Positions 20,801 through 33,047 are shown, numbered from the stretch's first letter. The stretch is DNA of 64,000 bases from Kalaharituber pfeilii (GCA_015179045.1 WHUZ01000048.1:62001-126000); one strand, 5' to 3'. Made by a program: numbers and translations. The notes: a model not told the origin generated them from the letters alone.

Positions 20801-21767
20801 CACCTGGATATTTTTGTATTGCCACTGCTGGAGACTTCGTAAGTTTGTGTCCGCCTTTAGTGGCTACTGCAGATATCTATGCCAGTGTACTGCTGTAGAT
20901 GTTCCTCCGCTTGCCTATACGACCTTTCTCAATCTACTCGCTATTTCAGATGGCCTTACCTATTGCAGTCTCCTATCGAGCTGCTTACCAGGTAAGTTCC
21001 CAATCTACAGTATTTTCGCTTCTTACAGTTACCTTTTCCCGCTCATCCAGCGGGAAGCTATATCGGAGGGAAAAGAATGGGCGTATAGACTTCAGGCACG
21101 CAACAGCCTGGTTATGGTAATATTATGGCTAGATAAGGAGTAGCGTAGGCAATAACTACTCTGACATATTGGACCTACCTAGTAGTCGCCAGCAATAACG
21201 TATTGTAGCACACACAGATACAAGCATTTATATATACTGGATAGCGACCTAGCACCACCATCTGCACTAGGTCTCACGTCGAGTAACTGCTGTTCTGGAC
21301 ATAAAAATAACCACGAAGCTAATAATTCGGAAACGAAGAACGAACATGAAAGTTACAATGGCTCAAAGAACACAAAAAAATAATATGACTAAGACTTGAT
21401 TATGCACCAACGCATCACTCAATCCAAAAGGAGAAAATTAACATAAGAGATGGAGAGTGCTCAGCAAGCTAAGGGATAAATAGATAGAAAAGATTCTTCA
21501 AAATAAATAGTGAACGTAATTGAAGATAAGAAGACAGAAAGTCCCACTACAATAGATTGCAGTATCTCGTGTTCCAGTCTCCACATCAACCCAATTGAAC
21601 CTGTACAACATTCGGCATTAATTTTGATGTCAAGTTTCGAAGTTTCCTGGTGCGTGCATATTATGAAAACCCTGATAGCGTATCGGTTAACAACAATCTC
21701 ACACAAACTCATCGTCACAAGCATTCGATGATTACTAGGGAGAGGTTGACGCCCACCTACCGAAACA
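20801..21767. other. Intergenic, 3' flank of the NLR gene
   Basis: No supported gene. Short frames at 20814-21143 and 21461-21731 carry no motif. Confidence 0.4.
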
Positions 21768-21880
21768 TCAGTTTACCGCATTATGGTCCCGATCGTCTGC
21801 GGTCATTCCACCAGCTGCACGGAGCACCTGTGCAACGTCATCATGACCATTTTTTAGTGAAAGGTCAAGAGCAGTTGCTG
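21768..21880 (-). pseudogene. Out-of-frame relic of the NLR C-terminus
   Basis: Directly after ALRGASSN of the truncated nineteenth repeat, a different frame reads ATALDLSLKNGHDDVAQVL, then RAAGGMTADD and a stop at 21768. This is a clear ankyrin half-repeat and C-terminal cap. The main frame ends in CS-stop after the same point. Confidence 0.7.
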
Positions 21881-24800
21881 GAAGCACCCCGAAGGGCTGT
21901 ATTATCAAACATTCCCTTGGCATTGAAATCTGCCCCCACAGCAAGAAGCAGCTTCACAATCTCAATGTGGCCCTTGCTGGCAGCACCCCAGGCTGCATCG
22001 ACATTGACATTTGCCCCCGAAGCAAGAAGCAGCTTCACAATCTCAATGTGGCCGTTGCTGGAAGCACCCTGAAGGGCTGTACCACTCCCTCCATTTACAT
22101 CTGCCCCCGCAGCAAGAAGCAGCTTCACAATCTCAATGTGGCCGTTGCTGGAAGCACCCTGAAAGGCTGCATCGACATTGGAATTTGCCCCCGAAGCAAG
22201 AAGCAGCTTTACAATCTCAATGTGGCCGTTGCTGGAAGCACCGCAAAGGGCCACACCACTGCTTCCATTGACATCCGCCCCTCCAGCAAGAAGCAGCTTC
22301 ACAATCTCAATGTGGCCGTTGCTGGAAGCGCCCCCAAGGGCACCATCTCCTCTATTAATATCTGCCCCTGCTGCAAGAAGTAACTTTACGATGTCAACGT
22401 AACCGCGTTGTGCCGCCAGGTGAACAACTGTTTTTCCATCTTTAGTAACTTGGTTGACATCCGCTTTGGCCGTTACAAGTTGCTCTGCAATCTTGATATC
22501 AAGTCTTTCTAAGGCCTGGTAAAGCGCTGTCTCGCCGTGTTTGTTAACTCCTTTAGCTACCGCTCCGACGCTTAACAAATGCTCTGCAATCTCGATATGG
22601 TTTTGTTCAATAGCTACGTAAAGCGCCGTTTTTCCGTCTGTAGTGACTCTATTGACCTCCGCTCCCGCCACTATCAGATCCTTTACAATCTCACCATGTC
22701 CATTCTCTAAAGCTAGGTAAAGGGCAGTCTCCTCTTTGCTATTTGGTGAGTTGATCTCTGCTCCTCCATCCCGAAGCAGCTTCACAACATCGCGATGACC
22801 CCACTTTGCAGCATGTTGAAGAGGTAATCCCCCATCTGCTCCAGCTTTATTTACGTCGGCACCTGCTGCTAAAAGCTGCTTTGCAATTTCGCAGTGACCA
22901 GCTTTCGCAGCTGCACACAGCGGTTCATCTAAAAGTCCTTCTGGAACCTTTTTGACTATCGGTAGGTACGGGAAGTCGATTAGAGATGACAGGAGTAGCT
23001 TAACTATTTCTACATGCCCATTCTTTGATGCGCTTATAAGTGACGGGACTTTGAAGCCCTCCTTTGGCTTAGCTCCGGCGGCTAGAAGTATTTCAACGAC
23101 CCCCGTATGGCCATTTTCGGATGCTTTTGTAAGTAAGGACTCTCCAAGCGCATTGTGGGTATTATTAACGTTCTCCGGCGTTAGGAGCCGCCTCACATAT
23201 TCAACTAGTCCATGCTCGGCGGCTATATGAAGTGCAATGGCAGTGAGAGTGTTGCTCATTTGTGGCCAGCCGGGAACGGATTGCTCGACATGATGATCCT
23301 GGTCGTAGTTGATGGGTGCCTGTAGGAGTCGCTCGAAAACTTCCACATGTCCATTCCGCGCCGCGCAATTCAACGCTTGAGCGATTATGCTAGTTAGACC
23401 ATCTGCTTGGCTAACCAGTCCTTGATCCAATATATCGCTGACGAATTGCTTTTGGCCAGCTTCGGCAGCCGCTAAAAGTAAAGCGCTCCACTTCGTTGAA
23501 GTTCCTTCAAGGATAAGTCTCTGAACAACTGCGAGATGTCCAGCAGTACATGCCGAATGAACAGCCCGGTCTAGATAATCTGGGCTATACTCAAGACCAA
23601 TCTGCTTACCCGCATGTAAAAGGTATTCGATAGTTGTTAGGTGTCCTCTTGATGCAGCAGCCATGAGAGCCGTTTGTGTTTCACCCGTTCCAGGCAATTG
23701 AAATTCGAAGTCCAATTGTGAACCTTTGCTGACGTAAAAGGCAATGAGATAAGGGAGTCCAAGTGCAGCGGAGACCAGTAGAGGCATCTGAGACACTTCG
23801 CATTCGTATTTCTCGGCGACGGCAGTCCTAGAAAGGAAATATTCGACATATTGAAGTGAAGCAGTTTCCGAGCCCAATTCTTGAAATATGAGTTGAACTA
23901 GAGGATCATGTGAGTTGTGAACTGCCCATTTGAAGCGCTCGTAATGCGGGTCTTCGGTTGATGGTAAATTGGGTGGCCACGGAAGTTTGACTACGTCAAG
24001 ACCATTGAGGACTAGATTGTGAAACCAAGTCCAATATGACTTCTGGACAATGGCCCCGGACTGAAGTACGACTGGTAATTCTTTGCAATGATTCAGCCAG
24101 TTCTGCATAATATAATCGAATAAAGTTGGTATAGTTTCATTTTTGTCTGCCCCTTGTGCAGCAGAAGCAGGGTTAGACAATTTTATGTTGACCTGACCGG
24201 GACCACAGTTTCTCAAGGATCTTCCAGGAACATGACGAGAGGCAGTAGCGACAAAACCTTTTCTCAATTCCGGTGGCATCAAATGAGGTGCTGGTACTGG
24301 GATTGTAAATTGCTTTGGTTTTGACGATGGTATAAGTTGAGTCTGGAGGTCTTGAAAATGTAAGTATTGTAGGCATCTTGTAGCTACATGTAGTTTTGCA
24401 GCATCTACGTCAATATGGAACTCCTGGAGGTTTGTTGAGAGTTTGTATGTGTGCAAAAAGGTTACCACAGTTGAGTGTATGAAGCGGACCGTTGAAGAAT
24501 CACAAGCTGGCTCTTGCACTACTAAAAAATTCCCACAAGCCTCAATCACTTTGTCTAGGCCTGCCGGAATACGGCTTAGTATTTTTGTTCGTGTGGTGTC
24601 ACCGTCTCTGATAAACACTGCCTCTGCAAGTTCACGTAGTGACAAGCGCCTCTTCGACGTGGTGAGCCACCGAAAAGCCTCAATCGCAATGTCCTTATTA
24701 CATCGTTGAACAATACGTTCTAACATCCTTTTGTAGGTTTCATCCAAGTTGTGAGGCAGCGATTGCAACGCCTTTCGTATGTCTTCATCATTGGGCTGCT

Positions 24801-27272
24801 TACAAATATCGAGTATTTGTAATTTGACCCACAAAAACCTGAGTTAGGAGATAGTATTTAGTACTTCACTGTTGAGTATAGAAACCAGAGTTCAAATTAT
24901 AAACTCACATTCCTTCAACGCCGATCGTTAATGCCTTCTTGATTTCTTCAATCATTGTGGGGCTCTGAAGTTGTAATCTTCCATCATCCAAATGCTTGTT
25001 CAACGTTTCATCAATATATGCCACAATCTCAGGGCGTGACTGAACATTGTCGAGGGATATTGAGATAGCACTGGTGAGTTTCCTGGCTAAATAAACCTCT
25101 TTGCGGCTCGAAAGATAGATTTTAATGCATTGTCGCAGGCTTAACAATTTCTCTAACAAATCAAGTATCTTTGTTTGAACATCATCAGGACATTCATCAA
25201 TGCCATCAAATACCAGATAGGAGCAATTGGGTATTCTCAGAGTGCGAACGAGAAGTTCTTGCCATGAAGTAAGAAGTGGGATGCCGTTGCATCGCTGGAA
25301 GAAATCTGCTAACTGCTGTTCGAATTCAGAGGTACCATGGAAAACTGAGAGCACCTGCTTAGTCAAGCTTCTCATTATTACTTCAAGCTTGAGTGAGCGG
25401 TGATCATAGAATGAACAGAAAAAGTAACCGATGAACGTTTTTCTTGATCCACTAGCACCACTGGCTTGCTTCAAACATGTATCGAGAAGATGCTTCACAA
25501 CTGAGGTCGCTAAAATCGATTTTCCTGACCCCGCTATAGTAAAATGAGTTATATTGCCATTAGCCATTTGGCCGTGCACGAAGGAGAAGCCCAGTCATGT
25601 TCCGAGAGGGCGGCATAAAGCGAATATTAGGAAAGGGGGGAAGAAACACAAAATGTAGGAAAGAAGGTAGGAGACAAAAAATATTGTACGTACGTATTCC
25701 GTAGCACCATAGAAGTGAAGGTTCTGGGGATTGAACCCATCCCTTATATTCATGCATTTCATACAACCATTCCCCAGTACCTGGATGACTGGTGTTTGCG
25801 CAATCTAGGAATATTTCTGTATGATCGTAATTGGAAATCCGTTTGAGTAGCTTTTGGCGGTCATCGTCTGCCCATACATATTCCAACAATTCAGCGCTTT
25901 TTTAGCTTCGCTAAGGTGATAGAAAAACCATCACAAATGGTAAGAAGATGCCCAACTTACACTTTTTCTGAGCATCCCTCCTTCGTTCCAGTTGGCGCAT
26001 GTCGTCACCTATTTTCTTCAATTGCAGCTGACGTTCATTTCCTGACGTTCACAAATAAGCACTTTGTAACATCTTCTAGACATGCCATGTGGAGTTACCA
26101 TTTTCCCCTGCCTCTAGTCTCCTCAGGAGAGACACTCCTACGTCGAATTTCCTCTCCAATTCGGTGTTAAAAAGCACCTGTTGCTGCCTCGCCTTCCTTT
26201 CTTCATCCTCCTTCGCAAGAATAATTTGGTACTCCACAATTTTCTGCTGGAAGAGGAGCTTTTTTTCCGCATCTTGGAACTCATTCTGCACTGGACGCAG
26301 CATCGCTTTAAGTACCATCCTGGCACCTAGATAAATAGCAAACTGTTAGCGTAATCGCTTGTCATATTGTACAATTGGGTGCTTGTGGGGTCTTACCTGA
26401 GCTACGCAGAAATTCAATCGCATTTACACAGAAATCCACTATCTGGGCATAGTACTCAAGGACTGCGTCTTGAAGACCCTCAGATTGCGGCCATAGCTCT
26501 TGAAATTCTTTAAAAATAGGACATAGCTGCCCCACCTTCTCCAATAACTTCGTGAGCTCACTGAAGTATTGAACGAAGTTCTGTGCAGTCTATTCCAAAA
26601 TCTCAGTACTTGTGAAAGTTCTTCTGGCACACACAAAGCCGCAATGAGAATTCATAGGAAGGAGAAGGTCTTTAATATACAATGAAGGGAAGTAGACAGG
26701 CAAGGTTCCGTTAGTGAAGCGGGGAGGGAAAAAGAGAGGGCGGAGACACTACGGGTAGGGGTAGGTGCACTGAGCTTTTTTCTTTTCCTTCCGTCCCTAC
26801 TTCCTATGTTCCTCACCATAATCTATCGCAATAGATGCGAAATAAAAAAAAATAAAATTGAAGAAGTGCAAAGCATACATACCAAAATCAAAATCTTGAT
26901 ACTTCCCCATACCAAAGCGGAAATAACCGGACTGTGCTGAATCATCGTATCTACTATACCGGAAAATTGTTGGACTGATTGCAAGAATGCTTCGCATCGT
27001 TTGATTCTCTTCTCTGGAACCCTTTTGTCTTGCAACTCTTTAGTCAGCCCCACAAAGTCGCCCACAGTCTGCATGAGAGTATCTCTCTGCTGCTGTGAGA
27101 GCAAGTCGCTGAATTTTTCAACAGCAGTGACTAGGTGCTTTTGCCCGGTAACAGTCCCCCTAAGCCAAAAGGTCTTATGAGTATTTTTGTCCAAATATGG
27201 CTCAGGCGGTTTAGCGACATGATCATACATGGCTTGGGGTCCTTGGGGTCCCGCCGACGGTGGCTGGGCCAT
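21865..27272 (-). CDS. Fungal STAND/NLR protein: N-terminal domain - NACHT - ankyrin repeats
   Basis: Seven exons (minus): 27272-26883, 26589-26397, 26326-26099, 26041-25963 (3' end uncertain), 25896-25694, 25533-24909 and 24838-21865. Exon 1 ends in an STAND N-terminal signature (HSPVISALVWGSIKILIL). Exon 5 has GTGEWLYEMHEYKGW, and its junction with exon 6 recreates the Walker A motif GIPGSGKS. YLVFDGIDEC is the Walker B region and IYLSSRKEV the following strand. Exon 7 starts FLWVKLQILD, carries a winged-helix-like region, then 18 ankyrin repeats and a truncated nineteenth. Such proteins are regarded as non-self or stress sensors that oligomerise through NACHT. The last six repeats are almost identical. 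The frame stops at 21865, but an ankyrin-like frame continues just beyond in another phase. Confidence 0.85.
21935..22400 (-). repeat. Near-identical ankyrin-coding DNA array
   Basis: The word gcaagaagcagctt (encoding part of KLLLA) starts at 21941, 22022, 22112, 22196, 22286 and 22373. The spacings 81, 90, 84, 90 and 87 bp are all multiples of 3 (27-30 codons). The core ASSNGHIEIVKLLLA is almost invariant at DNA level, and differences cluster in the loop residues between units. This points to recent unequal exchange or conversion. Confidence 0.9.
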
Positions 27273-28019
27273 TACCCCTAACTGGTAAAGTATGCGCGCG
27301 TTGTTCCCTGTGTCTTTGATTTTCCGTACAGTTCGGAAGGATTATGAGTACGTGAAATTGAAGTTCGATATATCGCAGTTTCGCAGAATATGCAGAAGTT
27401 TGGAAATGGGTTGATGGTCTGGTTAGAATGTCGCTTTGTGGCTCATCACTCAGCTTCTCGTGTATGGGTGCGGGAAGCGAGAGCGCTTAACCAAGATCGG
27501 ATCTCCATTGCGAGTTACAGTATACCTAGTCTGGTTGCACCAACCCTCCGACCGTATTACAGTACAGTGCTGGGCGCAATGTCTATCTATATAGTACTGA
27601 GATAAAAATTTTCGAGAATAACTTGGGCCTCCTCTCTTATCGGGCCAATAGATGTCTATACTTTGTAGCTATGACCTCTACAAGTGGCTTCTGATCAGCA
27701 CTTTCAATAAAACTGTGCAAATCTCTGTCAACTTGAGTAAGTCGTCCCATCAAACTAATCAAAATAAAGACAGCCTGACTTCTATGATATTCTCCTGAAT
27801 TAAGAATAAATCTATCTTAAAACTACCTCCTCACCTTCACCCCTTACAACTCCGCAACTTGACAATGCAAAGGTAAGAGTCACTTTTATTCGCACTACTA
27901 TATTAATACTGAAAAAATTATAGGTTATCGGGTTGTACTCTACTAAACTTGCTACTTGAGGAACTTGAATGCTATAGTGGATAGCCTAATAGGTAAGTGA
28001 GAATGCACTATACGATTCA
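27273..28019. other. 5' flank of the NLR gene
   Basis: No further gene is supported and no clear TATA box could be assigned. Confidence 0.35.
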
Positions 28020-28217
28020 GTGAAGGGTTCAGCAAGCAGTTCATTATGTGAGCTAACTAGCAGCTTAGCAGATGAGTTAGAAAGTTCAACAAACAAGTTC
28101 AGCATGTAGTTCTACAAGCAATTCAGCAAGCGATTCGGCAGGGGATTCAGCAGGCACTTTAGCGGGGGATTCAGCAGGTCATTCAGTGGTCGATTCAGCA
28201 AGTGATTCAGCAAGTTG
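28020..28217 (+). repeat. Degenerate 12-13 bp minisatellite (GATTCAGCAGG)
   Basis: Ten or more degenerate units of ggattcagcagg / ttcagcaag in head-to-tail order, best preserved at 28130-28215. Confidence 0.8.
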
Positions 28218-28484
28218 TAGTTGATGGGTGGGCAACTGGAAAGTTGGAAGTTCAAAAGAGATAGTGAGCATAGTGGTGGGATTTTAGTTAGAGTGGTTGA
28301 TTAGATAAAGTTGACAGATATAGTTGTTATAAATACTGCAGCGGAGGGATGCGAGTATCCAGACCGGAATGTGATATCTAAGGATAGTAGAGACCAATTT
28401 TAAAGGTGCGGGTCTTGATAATACAGTGCTATCCTTCGGTGTTAAGTGGACACCTCTATCAGTTTTTCTCCTCTTGATGTCACC
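28218..28484. other. Spacer between tandem repeats
   Basis: No gene or repeat is recognised. Confidence 0.35.
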
Positions 28485-28556
28485 CCCACAGGGCGCATCA
28501 CCCTAGGCGCGTCACCTCCCTAGGTGCGTCACTTCCCTAGGTGCGCCACCTCCCCT
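28485..28556 (+). repeat. 17-bp tandem repeat (CCTAGGTGCGTCACTTC)
   Basis: About 3.5-4 units of cctaggYgcgYcacYtc with few changes. Confidence 0.8.
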
Positions 28557-28857
28557 AGCAGTTGTACGGCGAAGCGAGTGGGGTCCCTCAGTGAGCATGT
28601 GTGCAAGCGGCTGAAAACGTATGTTCAAACTCACCAGAAAAAGTCCTCGCGGTCGGGAGCGTACAATTTACTACTCCGTGACAACACTAATCCCAGTCGC
28701 GAGTGTCGCGTCAGCTCCTACCGCACGCTCTTCCCCCATTGCGAGCGTAGCGAGCGGGCATTCTCTAGTTCTTGAGTACTAAAGTAGTACGTACAGTACT
28801 CGTACTTTACACAACCCTGTCGGGATATCATATGTCTTCGAAGCAACCATATCAGAA

Positions 28858-29180
28858 ATGAACGAGGCAGCGCCTTGGCACCTTCACAGCACCGAGGTTC
28901 CTAATTTAGTAGTCAAGAACTCACAGAATATATATATCTCTGATATGTGCGAGAAATTAACTATGGGCTAAACTTACTGAATTGAATCCAAATATGAAGA
29001 GAAAAAGCGAAATGCTACATCTACAGCATCTACAATTGTACCATCTCTCTATCCTGTGAAATAACCCCCTCTGGTGCCCACAAGCAGCCACCCACTCGCT
29101 GCGACACTCCACCAGCTCATACAATGGTGACAATGGTACTTCCTGTGCTATATTGCAATTACAACATAGCACTGTACGTG
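28858..29180 (+). mobile_element. Relic arm of the TA-flanked foldback element
   Basis: Sequence from AACGAGGCAGCGCCTTGGCAC to ATAGCACTGTACG aligns colinearly with the left arm of the element at 57042-59611 (shared ACTCACAGAATATAT, CTCTGATAT, GTGAAATAA, CCTCTG-TGCC-ACAAGCAG, TGACAATGGTACT). The outer end and inner part are missing. Confidence 0.65.
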
Positions 29181-30486
29181 CCTTTATCTATATAGTCTAA
29201 ATTCTACGTTTTTACCAGGTTTGCGCGCTCAACCACATCTACCTTCAACTCCAACACTGGCAACCGCAATTCCAACCAAATTAGCTCTGAATTCAATTCC
29301 ATAGGTGCTACAGCTTGTGTGGAGTCTGCTTCTCCTCTCCTAGATGCCTCCGGCAACTCTAGTTCTTACAAAAGTCAACTCCGCAGGCTCTGCTATATCC
29401 ACCCATGAACTTCAACCCTCCCCACCATGCAGCCCTGTTCACGCCACTGACGCCACGAATGCCTATACATTATACACAATTCATAATACCGCTACGATAA
29501 GATTCCTTCACCTTTGGTCTGGAACACTTTGTCAATGTATCTTATATCCAAGGGGAGCAATGGGGCCTAGGTGCTTGGATGTAGGTTTCGTTTCGCTAAG
29601 GCATAGTAACACGTATTGACATCCACTACTGAAGGCATTTATTTCACCAGTGCTGCTCTCCAAATAATTTGTGCTGGGTTCATTGTCATCTAGGTTCACC
29701 GTGCACTTTCATACAGTACTGCGAAATTTCCTCGATTGAAGTCTACGTATTTGGATCAAATCTACTCGGATCGCAATCCCTTAATCACTTAGTCTAGCAA
29801 AAATGTATGCCAAGAAGCCAGATCTAGTGTGTGGATGACAACTTCTCCATTCAGAGGACCATGATATCGAGAATACGCTTGGTTTAACCCCGATTTGAAG
29901 AACACAAAACTCTGTTGCGGTGGTGCACATAGTGTATGCGGGGTCGCATGGTGACTTTTTGGTGCGCAAAGGGCTGGTTTAATAGTATGCATATAGCTTA
30001 CTCGGCGGTATCTAAAGTACATGTACTTTCCTTTTGTGGATAGGTATTCAGCGTTCGCTAAAATTCTGCCGACTTCCTAATGGAGAAACATTCCGAGGAA
30101 GAGAGCGAGCAACAAGTTCTTATCACCGGGATGACTGCACACATACTGTAAAATACTGGTATATACGTTCCAGGCCGTTCGCAATGCGAGCCATTCGGAG
30201 CAGGATTATGCAATGAAATAAGGGCTTTTGCCATAACTAATTAGTTTAGTACTTGGTTGCAAATTAAGGCATTGAAAGAGAATGGTAATAATATTTCATG
30301 CTTAGGCAGGACTACTGTGCGACTTGTTTCGCAACAGTTTTGCGGAAAGTTATGTGAGGGAGACACTTGTGCCTTTCTTTTTTTTCACATAACACCGCTT
30401 ACAAGCTACAGTACAAGCCTACTGTATGGCAGGGATCTTGAGCTGTTTGCCGAATGGCCGCAATTGACCAATGGCCCCAGGCAGTT
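29181..30486. other. Intergenic
   Basis: No supported gene. Open frames at 29344-29619 and 30257-30592 lack motifs, and the latter runs into the poly(T) of a LINE. Confidence 0.4.
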
Positions 30487-30494
30487 GGCGAACA

Positions 30495-30499
<5 letters not shown>

Positions 30500-30528
<29 letters not shown>

Positions 30529-31922
30529 TTCATTCATCGCTTGCCGCCCTAAGGGCTATGGCGATTTTATAACTAAGCTAGACAGTAACTAAAGGTTAAT
30601 CATCCTCGCTCTCTCTCTCCCCCCCCCCCCCCCCCTCTTTCCGGGCCTACTCCTCAGGATCTCCAACAACACTTCTATCCGATCTTTCTCCCCCTCCCCT
30701 GACTTCGGCGGACGTCTTATATGCTCCTCCTCCCCCGGCCACCTCCTCTTCCACACCCGGCACTCTTTCATCAAATGATCGGTCGTCTCCTCCCTTTCCC
30801 CGCACCATCTGCACTCCGGACCGTCCCCCTCCCCTATTTTCCACCTCCACGCCCTCAACCCCTTCCCCCCAGCAGGCCAGCTAATCGTCCTATCTCTCTC
30901 CCCGCCTTCTCCAGTGGTCTATATGTCATGCCTAGCCTATTTCTCTCCTCCGCTCTCTCCTCCCTCGCTTTCTGTCTCTGACCTGACTCCGTGACTACTT
31001 CCGCTTTATATTGTATCGCCGTCCCCCACCCCGCCGCCCTGTCCGACCTCTCGTTTCCTTCTATGCCCACATGCGCCTTGACCCACATAACCGCCACGTC
31101 CAGGTCTCCCCTCCCCACCCTCTCCTCCCACGCTCTCCTCAACTTGTTCGTAGCCCCGTCATATGCCGCGTCTCCTCCCGCCACCGCCCTCATCCTCCGG
31201 ATCGCATGTTTCGAGTCTGTCAATATCATTACCTCCCCTTCCACCCTCCCCAACACCTCGCTTATCGCTACCAGCTCCGCGTCATTCACCGTCGCCTCCT
31301 CCCCCAGGTACCACGACTTCAACCTCATGTCCCACCACGCCCCTGCCCCCGCCCTACCCCCCTCCGGCTCCCGTCCGTATGCTAAGAAAGAAAGACATAC
31401 TGGTCGGAGAGGGGAAGAGGACAAGCTCCATAGTGGTATACTTGGAGGAAGAACTAGACAAGGACAAGGTGCGACTCGCAGGAAAATGGCTAAAGGCGTG
31501 TCAGTATGAGACTGAAAGAGGACGGAGATGAAAGATTCAGGCTGCTGACCGCTCTACCCGCAACACCCCTAAAGACCGCGGGCATCATGTACTTAAGACC
31601 GTATTTGTTTTGATTTTGTTTTTAGTTAACTTAAACCCTCGCCATAGCCCATAGGGCGGCATGCGAGTAATGAAATAAAAAAAAAAAAAAAAATCCCGTC
31701 CGTATACACCGGGGTCCATCCCTCGTCCATGTTCCGGCTTATGTGTCTTTCCCATTCCTCTTTCTCCGCCCCTCGCTGTATGGATGGTAGCACCGCTAGC
31801 GGCAGCTCCGCACCGCGCAGCAGCGTGCCCCTCAAATACTCCTTCTCTCCGTCCTCCCTTCTTAACCTCTCGTCCCCGAACCTAAGCGTCCTCGCCTCCA
31901 CTCTCGTCGCTTCCCACCTTAC
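30500..31922 (-). mobile_element. LINE family A copy, 5'-truncated, with nested insertion
   Basis: Minus strand: poly(T) at 30498-30526, then the terminal hairpin, zinc-binding C-terminus (ECRWCGEREETTDHLMKEC), RNase H (ILTDSKHAIRRM and DLDVAVMWVKAHVGIEGNE, with D and E/H active-site residues) and the RT C-terminus up to PVYTDG and ERHISRNMDEGW at 31706-31922. The flanks 30487-30499 and 31923-31935 are identical (ggcgaacagcctt), 13 bp. The copy is split by the plus-strand insertion 31381-31693. A homopolymer C-run (about 18) at 30618-30636 disrupts the C-terminus. Confidence 0.92.
31381..31693 (+). mobile_element. Nested ORF1/3'-end LINE derivative
   Basis: Inserted into the minus-strand LINE. 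It encodes LRKKDILVGEGKRTSSIVVY, EKDKV-like and ACQYETERGRR, then stop, immediately followed by the family A 3' UTR, hairpin and poly(A). The flanks 31369-31380 and 31694-31705 are identical (tcccgtccgtat), 12 bp. It has the same ORF1-to-3'-end joint as 45063-45755. Confidence 0.92.
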
Positions 31923-31984
31923 GGCGAACAGCCTTGATAGTATCGATGAACATATACTACACCTCAATTTCAGCGAACGAGGTT

Positions 31985-32106
31985 GCCATGCCATGGCGAA
32001 CAGCTGCAAGCGGAGTTATGTGATATTTACTTTATTTTATTTTATTTTATTTTATTTTTTTTTTAAATCACATAACCCCGCTTGTAGCACGTGGCCATGG
32101 CAGGGT
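31985..32106. repeat. Tail-to-tail pair of family B 3' ends
   Basis: A plus-strand family B end (CCATGGCGAACAGCTGCAAG, 31992-32034) faces a minus-strand end (AATCACATAACCCCGCTTGT, 32063-32106). They are separated by (TTTTA)n, making an inverted repeat with an AT spacer. Confidence 0.75.
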
Positions 32107-32305
32107 CGTTGTACCTAATTGCCGATGTATACAAACACAAGAAAAATTTCACTGATAGAATTATGTAACATGTCATTTGCCATGTACGTAGGACAATAAT
32201 GATTCTGATGCAAAGTTCGAATTGAAATTACCACAGCCGTGCGCACCGGGAACCACATTGAACTGGAGCAATAGGTGCAGTAGCTTACTCGAATTAATGG
32301 ACGCG

Positions 32306-32745
32306 GTGTGGTGGTAACCACGGTACCGATGGAAAGAATAAGGCCATACGCGGGCCGGAGCGGTACTCAGCGGTAGGGCCACATGATGACACATGCATGG
32401 GATGAGGAAGAAAATTATGATTAAAAAGCGAGATATGTATGTATAGGCTCAGTTGGAAGGCGAAGGTGGTCTATAAATTGTATGTAGATAGGACTGTGGA
32501 AGCAGGCAAGCAAGCAGCAACATACACGGGGATATACAGACATACATGGAGACATAAACAGACATATACAGACATACACGGAGATATACAGACATGGACA
32601 CGTACAGACAAGACAATTGAAGACTCTTTTCTTGACATTTGATTATTGAGGCCGCCCTTGAGGCTTCGTTCCGCCAGCTCTAGACACCGGTACCCGTGCG
32701 AAACAGTGGATGCTGTTGAGCCGTCATCACAGCGGCTCTTCTGGT
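32306..32745 (+). repeat. LTR-like dispersed repeat, copy 1
   Basis: Aligns in order with 47883-48305 (GGTGGTAACCACGGTACCGA, GGAAAGAATAAGGCC, CTCAGTTGGAAGGCG, GTGGTCTATAAATTGTA, CGTTCCGCCAGCTCTAG, AGTGGATGCTGTTGAGCC). Length and position next to copia-like sequence at the second copy suggest an LTR, but terminal TG/CA and a duplication could not be fixed. Confidence 0.5.
32517..32613 (+). repeat. Tandem repeat of ACAGACATACACGGAGATAT
   Basis: About 4-5 imperfect units of about 20 bp inside the LTR-like repeat; the second copy has only a short, diverged counterpart. Confidence 0.7.
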
Positions 32746-33047
32746 TGCCTTAGAGAAGTGTACTGGCCACTACAACCTATCTAGCAGCTGCCTGCAAGAG
32801 AATGTGGATGCTAAGCCGCACGATAACACATGATCATAACATGTAGTCTGACATTATCAGCAAGGGGCAGTACAGCTGAAGCACATGTGAGCTATGCATT
32901 GCTGCAGTTGTCCAGTTGCATGGAGTTTGCATGGCACTAATGCGAACTCCAACTCAACGAATTAGTGCCAACCAAACATACGAAGTTGTGTATGGATAGT
33001 AGGATTGGGTAAGGATTTGCCGTGCCAAGGTACTGCTGCATTCGTAC
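32746..33047. other. Intergenic
   Basis: Nothing supported. Confidence 0.35.

Noticed and set aside
21967..22402. Plus-strand frames with strong internal repetition opposite the ankyrin array, also resembling a CRISPR-like spacing
   Set aside because: The periodicity comes from ankyrin codons on the minus strand; units are contiguous coding repeats of 27-30 codons without spacers.
25700..25765. tRNA-like T-arm (GGGGATTGAACCCATCC)
   Set aside because: It lies in an NLR exon encoding EWLYEMHEYKGWVQSPEP; no other tRNA arm can be formed.
30257..30592. Open frame with a long run of phenylalanine
   Set aside because: The Phe run is the poly(T) of a minus-strand LINE; the same artefact explains similar frames at 19079, 33404 and 44294.
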